Assembly (NCBI GenBank): GCA_016584305.1
Contig: JACEEZ010021684.1
Span: forward strand, 42,501-106,500
DNA from: Chionoecetes opilio
Lineage: Eukaryota > Arthropoda > Malacostraca > Decapoda > Majidae
Reading direction: 5' to 3'
Length of the DNA stretch: 64,000 nucleotides
The translations under genes and the position numbers were made by a program. Below, in pieces: positions 55,005 to 62,340 of the stretch (the first letter of the stretch is position 1; every line of letters starts with the position of its first letter). A model generated the notes under the pieces. That model saw only the letters and a program-made list of their open reading frames with translations. It searched no databases and had not been told where the DNA came from.

Positions 55005-55385
55005 AGGAGGCGGTGGCCAAGTGGTTAGCGTCTTGGAGTGCTGAACTCAATGTCCGAGTTCGAATCCTGCCGGAGGCAACTCTTTCAAGAGCCTGGTAAG
55101 GGAGCAGAAGTTCCCGAGTTCAAGTCTCACCAAGGAGCAACTGTCAAAGCCATCGTCGAGTGACCGAAGCAACCCACATGCAGCGTATACCTGTCTGCCG
55201 ATTGCAAGTGTGACGGTGGACTCTAGGGGCTGCATGCGCCTAACCTGGAGATCAAGAACATCATAGAAAAGGAGATCTTCACCTGAGATCACAGGTGTCA
55301 CTATAAAAATCCAGCCTGCGCCACCAACGGGCGAGTTCGACCAATATCAAGACTCCATATGCCTACAGGCGCTATAGGCTACAAC
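55005..55385 (+). mobile_element. tRNA-derived SINE
   Basis: TGGCCAAGTGG at 55014-55024 is a perfect A box and AGTTCGAATCC at 55057-55067 a perfect B box, about 32 bp apart. Upstream GGAGGAGGCGG and downstream GCCGGAGGC look like the ends of a tRNA acceptor stem. An unrelated body of about 300 bp follows, and the element ends in a TA run. TA runs on both sides are likely the tail and the target. It lies antisense in intron 1 of the THAP transposase. Confidence 0.75.

Positions 55386-55460
<75 letters not shown>
55385..55460. repeat. TA microsatellite at the SINE 3' end
   Basis: About 37 TA units with one interruption. Confidence 0.9.
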
Positions 55461-55463
<3 letters not shown>

Positions 55464-55475
55464 GTGATGGTGCCA

Positions 55476-55678
55476 TCAACACCACCTTCAACACCACCAC
55501 CACCACCACCACCTCCTCCACCACCACCTCAACCACCACCACCATCACCACCACCACAATCACCACCACCACCACCACCACCACCACCACCTCTACCACA
55601 ATCACCACCTCAACCACCACCACCACCTCAACCACCACCACCACCTGAGGTGGTGGTCACCATCAGATGGTGGTGGTG
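55476..55678. repeat. CCA triplet microsatellite
   Basis: CCA/CAC runs with TCA and CCT interruptions over 200 bp. It produces Pro-rich and Val-rich pseudo-frames on the two strands. The right end (CCACCACCTGAGGTGGTGG) is a palindrome. Confidence 0.9.
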
Positions 55679-55769
55679 AAAATTAAATTATAGTTAATGA
55701 GATTTCCTATGTGTCCAAACTTTAGGGACACCCTGTACAGGTACACAAGCAAAAAATTGTTGTACTTAC

Positions 55770-55922
55770 CGAGCATATGTAGGCATTATTGTGCGGTCTC
55801 CATTTCTCACGTCTGACTTTAATTTCCCACTGTCGTCGTCTATCTGGATTTCTGGGAAATCTGTGCAGTATTTTACCCATCCCAGGTTGTAGTGCACAAC
55901 CCACTGCCACACAGCAGACCAT
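55770..55922 (-). CDS. Exon 1 of the THAP transposase: N-terminal THAP zinc finger
   Basis: Fifty-one codons, exactly in phase, from ATG (55920-55922) to a TCG whose last base abuts GTAAGT. The piece MVCCVAVGC gives the first zinc cysteines. LHRFPRNP and a W follow, as in THAP domains, and ICS provides the third cysteine. The histidine ligand comes from the first codons of exon 2 (DHF). THAP domains bind transposon ends or promoter DNA. Confidence 0.8.
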
Positions 55923-56027
55923 AATAGAGTCAAGTACACATCGATGAACAACAGCACGTAGGAGTAGTTTGTAGCACTGAGGAGGGAGAGTGAGAGCTGA
56001 CTGAGGGGCAGTGTCCTGGGGCAGTGA

Positions 56028-56060
56028 CAAAGCCGTCTCTATTACATACAGACGGCTTTG
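56028..56060. repeat. Hairpin CAAAGCCGTCT / AGACGGCTTTG
   Basis: An 11-bp perfect stem with an 11-base loop, upstream of the THAP transposase start. GGCAGTGA words flank both arms. It might be a remnant of a subterminal transposase-binding site, but that is only a guess. Confidence 0.6.
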
Positions 56061-56400
56061 GCAGTGAGGGGAGAGCGAGAGGCAGCAGCTTCATAGAGGC
56101 AACATGGCACCTTGGAGTCACGTGACATGAACTGACCAATCACGCGAGACCTGATTTGTAGGAGCATGGCCAAACTCTCTACCTATCAATAACTGCGCTA
56201 CAGTGGTAAGCAAGGTGGGATAGGAGACATCATAGACCTTTGTACCACCTTGACCCCTCAATCCTCACCCCTGTACCTCTAAGGATAAGGAAACTGTATG
56301 AAAGAGTGCTAGTAAAAAGGTTGCAACTGTACCTGTAGGACAAGTCTTCCACACGGTACACCAAGACCAAGACCATCACGGCACCACACCGTCCGTCTCA

Positions 56401-56833
56401 AGGCCGAATCACACCATACCATCATGGTGACACGGCACCGTCTTATCACATCCGTTATAATTTCTTACATTCAAACAAATAGACGTGTTACACTAAACGG
56501 TGCGCCGCCGTCACGGCTCCAATACATCACCGTTCTGTCATGTAACGGTTTCTGGGGAAGAATATTTTAACGTAATGAGACTGTGCCGTGCTGATAATTG
56601 TCGTTTTCTCAAGGCTTTATGTACCCAAAACAGTGTCTGTTAGAGTTCAACTCCTCTTCTTTATCCAACAGAAGTGCTATTAATGCAAATTTATTCAACC
56701 ATAACCTCTGAGGCACCATGTCTGCTTAGAGGGTGAGCAGGAACTGCCTAAAATGACGGAACCATGACGAATAGTGTGAATACAAGGCACGGCTGACGGA
56801 ACGCTGCCGTGATTTCAGAGTGTGAACCAGCCT
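56401..56833. mobile_element. 433-bp Harbinger-like MITE
   Basis: The ends AGGCCGAATCACAC and (inverted) AGGCTGGTTCACAC pair. Flanking TCA at 56398-56400 and 56834-56836 fits a 3-bp target duplication. The right flank is the LINE 3' end (TTCCTGAAGAAGACTAATC), so the element inserted into or beside that LINE fragment. There is no coding frame. Confidence 0.7.
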
Positions 56834-56836
56834 TCA

Positions 56837-56960
56837 CCTGTACCTTCCTGAAGAAGACTAATCAACCCTCGCGACTGTAATAGATTCATAGGTGTAAACC
56901 AGGGCAAATATCATCGATCCCGACAACGGGCCCTTCAACAATTACAACAATAACAAGGTA
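56837..56960 (+). mobile_element. 3' end fragment of the I-type LINE
   Basis: It matches 32488-32600 of the full LINE: TTCCTGA-GAAGACTAATC, ACCAGGGC-AATAT, GGCCCTTCAACAA. It ends in an ACAATAACAA tail. It is a second insertion or a 5'-truncated copy. Confidence 0.75.
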
Positions 56961-57189
56961 GAGATGGTTACCTTACAGTGTTACCTAAATATCTTCGTGA
57001 ATTTTTGTTATTGGACAACCACCGATTTCGATGCCGAAACTTAAGTCCTCCTGAATAGTTTTGATGTGTTTTGAATTAATCTGGCTCTCGTTTTTGTCGG
57101 AAATCAATGTTTGTTTATATGTATGTGTGTGGGGGGGCGGCAACCTCCGATCAACCTCCCCCCGAGCAAGTATATGTCTGCATATTCAC

Positions 57190-57350
57190 TTGTACACTCA
57201 AGCTGGATATTCCTGAACCCCGAACCTGTCCTTTTTGCACTCAACTTTCCACCTTCTTCTGATCCCAGCTGGATTAACGTAGCGGCATTTTGAGGGTGGT
57301 GGCGGGATTAGTGGAAGGAGATTAACTCAAATATTTCATACCTGCTATAC
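57190..57350. repeat. Left member of a 165-bp inverted repeat pair
   Basis: It is the reverse complement of 60848-61010 (landmarks AAGCTGGATATTCCTGAACC, GATCCCAGCTGGATTAACG, AAATATTTCATACCTGCTAT). Both members border a CT/GA microsatellite on the inner side. Confidence 0.8.
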
Positions 57351-57510
57351 ACTCTCTCTCTCTCTCTTATTCTTGCTTTCCCTCCTCCACCATCCTGTCT
57401 CTCTTCTCTCTCTCTCTCTCTTATTCTTGCTTTCCCTCCTCCACCATCTTGTCTCTCTTCTCTCTCTCTCTCTTTATTTTATTGTTCCTCCTCCACCATC
57501 CTTTATCTCT
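57350..57510. repeat. CT-rich microsatellite with a duplicated spacer
   Basis: CT runs separated by copies of TTATTCTTGCTTTCCCTCC and CACCATC. Confidence 0.85.
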
Positions 57511-57522
57511 CTCTCTTACTTT

Positions 57523-57605
57523 CATTCTTCATTCAAGTGAGGCATCTTTCATTCAAGTGAGGCATCTTTCATTCAAGTGAGGCATCTTTCATTCAAGTGA
57601 GGCAT
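57523..57605. repeat. 20-bp tandem repeat, four copies
   Basis: Units of CATCTTTCATTCAAGTGAGG, the last three identical. There are no spacers, so it is not a CRISPR array. Confidence 0.95.
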
Positions 57606-57703
57606 GAGCCCTCAGCCGCCCTCAGCTGACCTGACCCTTCGTGCCCTCGCCACCTGCTACCTTACCTGACCCCTCCTTTCCTTGAGGCTTGAAGTCAGGT
57701 GAC

Positions 57704-57726
57704 ACACACACACACACACACACACA
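57704..57726. repeat. CA microsatellite
   Basis: Eleven CA units, followed by GACAGA and GTGTGTGT. Confidence 0.9.
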
Positions 57727-57977
57727 GACAGAGTGTGTGTGCTTGTGAAAGAAAGATTATTGTATGCTTTTTGAAAGTTTTCGAAAGGAAGGGGAGGAAT
57801 CACTGATCTATATAACATGGATCGCGGAAGCCTGGCTCAGCACTGGTTCCAACTGTCCGCCATCTTGTCGTAACCAAAACAAAGCCTTGTTTCTGCGGCT
57901 CGCGTTGCTGTCTATCTGGTGTTATCGCCTCGTCATGCCAAGTTGTGCTTGCTGTCTGGCTGTGTTATCACCTCGTC

Positions 57978-58046
57978 ATGCCAAGCTGTGCTGCTATGTC
58001 CTGTACAAACAGACCAGGACCTGGAAGTGGCAAATCTTTCCAACCT
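57978..58046 (+). CDS. Orphan first exon of a THAP-domain gene
   Basis: It starts ATG-CCA-AGC and reads MPSCAAMSCTNRPGPGSGKS then FQP, ending at a consensus donor GTGAGT (58047-58052). M-P-x-C-A-A-x-x-C-x-N-R followed by SF is the opening of a THAP zinc domain (first two Cys ligands). The usual H after SF is Q here. The region preceding it, including the ATG, is present twice in tandem (57905-57954 and 57955-58003). No following exon (W, C-x2-H, AVPTIF) is visible downstream, where a CA-rich repeat and transposon sequence follow. Confidence 0.6.
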
Positions 58047-58054
58047 GTGAGTAA

Positions 58055-58320
58055 CACCACACACACACCACACACACACACACAACACACACGCACCCAA
58101 CACACACACACACACACACCACACACACACACACACACACCCACACACACAACACCCACCCACCCAACCACAACACACACACGCCCCACCCACCACCCAC
58201 CACACACACGCACCCCACCACACATACGCACGCACCCACCACACACCCACCCACCACACACCCAGACACCCACACCCACACCACACACACACCCACACCC
58301 ACTCCCCACCCAGCCCATCC
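58055..58320. repeat. CA/CACCC-rich microsatellite
   Basis: Imperfect CA runs broken by CCC, GC and AA. All open frames in it are low-complexity. Confidence 0.9.
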
Positions 58321-58504
58321 ACTCTTAATCCATCTACCCACTCCAGTCATCCACCTACTAGTTAAAAAAAAATATAGGTGGATATGGTATACTTTTTTTT
58401 ATATAGGTAGATATAGATATAAGTATATTTTTTTATACTTGTTAACAATTAGGTATCATAACCGCACTCAGGTCTGTTTCCGTTCCGCGCGCTTCCTAAT
58501 AAGC

Positions 58505-58814
58505 GGTGCTTGTTCTAATGGAGATAGCTTTATTTTGCGAAGAAAAAAAAAAGGAAAAAAAAGTATACCTTGTGGTTAAAGTTAGGTTAGGTTTCATTAC
58601 AACCTATAAGGTTAGGTTAGGTTTCATTAAAACCTTTAAGGTTAGGTTAGGTTTCATTAAAACCTATAAGGTTAGGTTAGGTTTCATTAATATTATTTTT
58701 TTTGGGGGGGTGGTTGCGCAAAATAAAACTATCTCCATTGCAACAAGCACTATTGTAGGCCAAGAAAAAATAGTTGATGTCTCTTAAAACGACCGCGAAA
58801 CTCGTCCATTATTA
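58505..58814. mobile_element. Foldback MITE, TTAGG-core family
   Basis: The left arm is GGTGCTTGTTCTAATGGAGA, then GCTTTATTTTGCG. The core is three units of about 31 bp with AAGGTTAGGTTAGGTTTCAT. The right arm is CGCAAAATAAAACTATCTCC, through GCAACAAGCAC and CGACCGCGAAACTCGTCC to ATTATTACC. Confidence 0.7.
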
Positions 58815-59221
58815 CCAAAAGTTGTTTCGTAGTCTAAATGAAACCATAGTCGTTTCGTACACTCAGCTCAGAGTTGAACTTACTACTAGAGTTACGAAAC
58901 GACACCAGGTATGTACGAAAATACCCAAAATCAGTATACGAAACTAACTACTTTCAATTCAATATACCTAATTAAGAAAGGTTTTTTGATTAGGCCAAAG
59001 GTTTTGATTAATTTAAACTTCCTGTAATCCCCGAGAGTAGCTTCTATGGACCACTGTGGCTCGCGCCGTACCCGTGGCGGGCCGGCGGTACGGGGCTAGC
59101 GCCGTTATAGTGGACGAGAACTGCGCGTTCCGCTCATTAGGTCAGACACACACACACTCGGTGGTTCGCTCATTAGGTCTGTACACTGCACTCTTAGCCT
59201 CTCACTTTACCACATACACCA

Positions 59222-59365
59222 CACCTGTCACTACACACTTGTACGGCCTCGCAACACACCTGTCACTACACACCTGTACGGCCTCGCAACACACCTGTCA
59301 CTACACACCTGTACGGCCTCGCAACACACCTGTCACTACACACCTGTACGGCCTCGCAACACACC
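59222..59365. repeat. 35-bp tandem repeat, four copies
   Basis: The unit includes CACCTGTCACTACACAC and GTACGGCCTCGCAACA. Copies 2-4 are identical. Since 35 is not a multiple of three, the pseudo-protein cycles through frames. The homologous site at 4430-4485 has a single unit. Confidence 0.95.
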
Positions 59366-59561
59366 TGTTGTCTGTGTATCACCGTAAATAAATGACTTGG
59401 AAGGTTCGACGATGCACTAGGTTGGAAGTTTAGTAGTAGTAGGTGTTAATAGTAGTTGTAGGTGGTAATAGTAGTAGTAGGTGGTAATATAGGCTATCAC
59501 ATGCCAGCAGCCAACACCCAGCCACTGCCTGGCCGGCCCATGTATTTGTTTTGGTTATTTC

Positions 59562-59572
59562 AAGATGGCGGC
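59562..59572 (+). promoter_or_regulatory. AAGATGGCGGC, YY1-like motif
   Basis: An exact match to the common metazoan YY1-type promoter or 5'UTR word. With no gene identified nearby it may be chance. A related AAGATGG is at 59907. Confidence 0.2.
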
Positions 59573-59584
59573 TGGTGACTTCAG

Positions 59585-60084
59585 TATAAGCGCATTTTCG
59601 CGGCCGCTCTGGCCCGGTCTGGACTGGGCTAGTCCCGGGCGGCCACTGTTTTTACGAGGCAGTTTAGACCGGGCTGGAACGGACTGGGCCGGGCTGAGCC
59701 AGCGACCAGGACCAGGTTGGACCAGTGTGGCGAGAACTGGCGCTTGCGCACTACAGTCAGCGGGGAAGGCGACCAGGAGCTTCTCGTGCTGCTGATAAGA
59801 CATGAAACACCATGATGGTCGATCATAAGACTATAGTATCACAAGCGTGGTAGTTGTAAAGTCTTCAGCACAGGTTAAAAGGCGGACGACAAAAAGGATA
59901 TTGACAAGATGGACGCCTGCCGCCTCCACAGTTCAGTTCAGTACCGCCCACTCGATCCCCCAGCCAATAGGAACGACGAATGGGACGGGGCCAGTCTCGA
60001 TGTATTTTCGCGACCATCAGTCCACCCTGACCCGGTCCGGACTGGACTGAACCAGGGCGGTGAACGTCACGAAAATGCGCTATA
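59585..60084. mobile_element. GC-rich 500-bp MITE candidate
   Basis: The ends are inverted: TATAAGCGCATTTTCG on the left and, on the minus strand, TATAGCGCATTTTCGTG. Each is followed by a GGTCTGGACTGG-like block. There is no confident target duplication. It contains CCCGGTC...GGACTGG words on both sides. Confidence 0.5.
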
Positions 60085-60139
60085 TCTCGGCCACAGCTAG
60101 CCCAGATCCGCGATCCATGTTATATAGATCAGTGGGAGG

Positions 60140-60292
60140 AATACATAGGAATATAGGAAGGAGAAGGAAGAATATAAGAGGAGGCAGAGGAGGAGGAGGA
60201 GGGAGGAAAAGAAAATAGAATAAAAAGAGAGAAAAAAAGGGGGAGGAAGAGGGAAAGGAAGAAGACAAGAGAGAGAGAGAGAGAGAATTCTC
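60140..60292. repeat. GA-rich low-complexity tract
   Basis: GGAGGA, AGAGAAAA and a GA run. Minus-strand Ser/Leu/Phe frames in it are artefacts. Confidence 0.8.
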
Positions 60293-60496
60293 TTTCCCAT
60301 CCTATTGGTGGACATGGAAGTGACCTCATTGATTGAATTAAGCCTGTAGTTGTAGCGGTAGTAGTAAGGGGGTGATGAATCTCATCCATACTTTCATAGT
60401 GTGGAAGGAAGGGGGAGGAAGGAGTAGAACCATAACCTCACCCTCACCTCTTCTGACCCCTCGAGATCCTTTAATGAGGGGATCAAGTCAGGTAAC

Positions 60497-60530
60497 ACAC
60501 GCACGCACACACACACACACACACACACAT
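60497..60530. repeat. CA microsatellite
   Basis: About 15 CA units with CGCA interruptions. Confidence 0.9.
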
Positions 60531-60531
60531 C

Positions 60532-60600
60532 ATTAGAACACAAGAAAATAAGGAAGCTACAAGAGGCCGTGAGACCTACACGTGGTAGTTCCTGTTACAT
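60532..60600 (+). repeat. Short dispersed repeat (AAAATAAGGAAGCTACAAG type), plus-strand copy
   Basis: It matches the complement of 2095-2160 and 44240-44300. It starts at ACAAGAAAATAAGG and continues past CCTACACGTGGTAGTTCC, so it shows more of the repeat than the other copies. Confidence 0.65.
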
Positions 60601-60739
60601 AACACTACCTACATCCACCTTTCATCCCCATCCATGAACCTATTTAGTTTAGCCCCCTTTTTAAAGCTGTAATGACATAGCCAATATTAGCCAGTATATT
60701 ACATAGCCAGTATATATTTTCGTGAATATTTTCATCGTG

Positions 60740-60740
60740 T

Positions 60741-60828
<88 letters not shown>

Positions 60829-60848
60829 GTGAGTGAGTGAGAGAGTGT
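60740..60848. repeat. GA microsatellite, then GAGT run
   Basis: About 42 GA units followed by GAGT repeats. Confidence 0.95.
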
Positions 60849-61010
60849 GTATAGCAGGTATGAAATATTTGAGTTAATCTCCTTCTACTAATCCCGCCAC
60901 CACCCTCAAAATGCCGCTACGTTAATCCAGCTGGGATCAGAAGAAGGGGGAAAGTTGAGTGCAAAAAGGACAGGTTCGGGGTTCAGGAATATCCAGCTTG
61001 AGTGTACCTC
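60848..61010. repeat. Right member of a 165-bp inverted repeat pair
   Basis: It is the reverse complement of 57190-57350. The match ends near CTTGAGTGTACC. Confidence 0.8.
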
Positions 61011-62079
61011 TATCAGGGCTATAAATTTCAAAATTTTCAAAGACCAATGTGCCGAAACCTTTTTTAAATTTTCCCGGGCGCTATGGGGCCGGGGTTATGT
61101 CACCTAAGCGGAACTTCTTTTTCCCCGGGCCCCCCCGTTGTGGAAATTATCACCAACCCCCCTCTCAATATTTTGTGAGTGGTGGGGCCTAGTCTTGTTC
61201 CCCCCCTTGTGAGGGTTATTTCCGCTCATCATAGGGGGTCTGGGAGTTATTATAATAATTATAATGGTAATGGGTATTTTTTGGGAAATTTTAAAAGTAA
61301 AGAAACTAGGGAAAATAAAAAATGAATTTTTCCCGGGTTAAAAAGCTTTTGCCCAAAATTTGAAACGGTCATGGGCCCCGTCTTTTAAATTTGCACCAAT
61401 TTGGCGGCCACCTGCTTGCTACCGAAGGTGACATTTTAATTTGTTGGCCGCTCCCCGCTGACCCAGGAGTTTTAGTACACTGCGAGCCCTGAAAACAACA
61501 TTCTTTTAAATATAACGTATTTTATATATAAGACCTTCCAGTCCCAGGTCAGCGGTTCGAGTTCGCCTTTTTTCGTGCTGACGTGGTGGCGCTTTTTATA
61601 GCTAACCTTTTAGTTGGGGGTACTTGCAAAGTGTTAGATAGGATGAAAATTTCTTATTTTCCCCCCTCACGGGGTTAACTCCTTTTTCGATTTTTGAAGA
61701 GATTTGTACATACGTTTTATTTTGTAATAAAGTGTTTAAAACAAAGGAGTGTTAAAAACGACACTGATTATATTCGCCCCGTCGTGGATAAAATTTGGGG
61801 TAAAAACCTCCTACGCCATAAAAAATAACTCCACCTTGCCCTTCACGGGGGCCTCGATCCGACTGACCCCTTCGGATCATAGAAGGCAGTATTGATTAAA
61901 ACCCACACGATTCAAACACTATCCACCGAAAGATCTAGTTAGTTTACTAGTTGGGGTATTTTGTGGGATGAAAGACGATGGGTTTGTATAGGTAAGACTC
62001 AAAAATTTAAAAATATGTATTGAAAAAAATTCCCACAAAAATATCCAATCCCCCCACCGTATTCAAGTATTGGGCAGAC
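61011..62079. other. Noisy stretch with no recognised gene
   Basis: Homopolymers are inflated and there is no open frame of interest. A GGTTCGAGTTC at 61555-61565 is a possible pol III B box of a decayed SINE, without an A box. Confidence 0.4.
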
Positions 62080-62169
62080 AGAGAGAGAGAGAGAGAGAGA
62101 GAGGGGGAGAAAAAAAAAAAAAATAGACAGACAGAGACAAAAAAAAAAAGAAAATGACAGACGACAGAC

Positions 62170-62218
<49 letters not shown>

Positions 62219-62340
62219 GAAGAGAAGAAGAGAGAGAGAAGAGAAAAAAGAGAAGGAAAAAGAGAAAGATTTTAGAAAAGAAGGAAAAGAGGAAGGGGGG
62301 GGGGGATGAGGAAAAAAGAATGAAGGGGGAAAAGAAGAAA
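62080..62340. repeat. GA-rich microsatellite tract
   Basis: GA runs broken by AAAA and GGGG stretches, leading into the GACA array. Confidence 0.9.

Larger units (their letters stand above)
53395..55922 (-). pseudogene. THAP-domain P-element-type transposase, spliced, truncated
   Basis: Three exons are visible. Exon 1 (55770-55922) starts MVCCVAVGC and ends ICS with donor GTAAGT. Exon 2 (54618-54867) follows an AG acceptor, starts DHFEE, contains the THAP-end motif AVPTKF and ends with donor GTAAGC. Exon 3 starts at 54457 after TTTCAG. The THAP zinc domain (C-x4-C, W, C-x2-H, AVPT-F) spans exons 1 and 2. Exon 3 has a charged coiled-coil-like region (54200-54375), then LQLRFACGS, PLPSLRSLRRRLE, the catalytic block CCLILDEMCIPAG and VTSDMGSANRALL. 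These match P-element/THAP9-like transposases (RNase H fold). There are frameshifts near 54380 and 54045, and the frame stops at 53487. A faint continuation (KNLGGIRSERK) reaches about 53395, where copy D begins. The C-terminal catalytic part is missing, so the protein would be inactive. Confidence 0.8.
58450..59405 (-). repeat. Inverted copy of the 4395-6050 composite repeat
   Basis: The order of blocks is reversed relative to 4395-6050: CCGCACTCAGGTCTG, foldback arms with GGTTAGG core, GTACGAAAC block, GC-rich CGTACCC block, then the GTACGGCCTCGCAACACACC unit, here expanded to four copies. Its ends lie near ATCATAACCGC and CACCGTAAATAAATGACTTGG. This defines the repeat independently of the Harbinger-like element. 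Confidence 0.7.

Noticed and set aside
55009..55080. A functional tRNA gene
   Set aside because: A and B boxes are perfect, but the acceptor and anticodon stems do not pair well and a 300-bp body with a TA tail follows. A SINE fits better.
55359..55679. A proline-rich protein of about 106 codons
   Set aside because: It is the translation of TA and CCA microsatellites within an intron.
57523..57605. CRISPR-like array of 20-bp repeats
   Set aside because: No spacers. It is a simple tandem repeat.
57945..58328. A 127-codon His/Pro/Thr-rich protein continuing the THAP exon
   Set aside because: After GTGAGT the sequence is a CA microsatellite. The frame is open only because CA repeats lack stops.
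59222..59365. CRISPR-like array of 35-bp repeats
   Set aside because: The copies are contiguous without spacers, and the organism is a eukaryote. It is a minisatellite.
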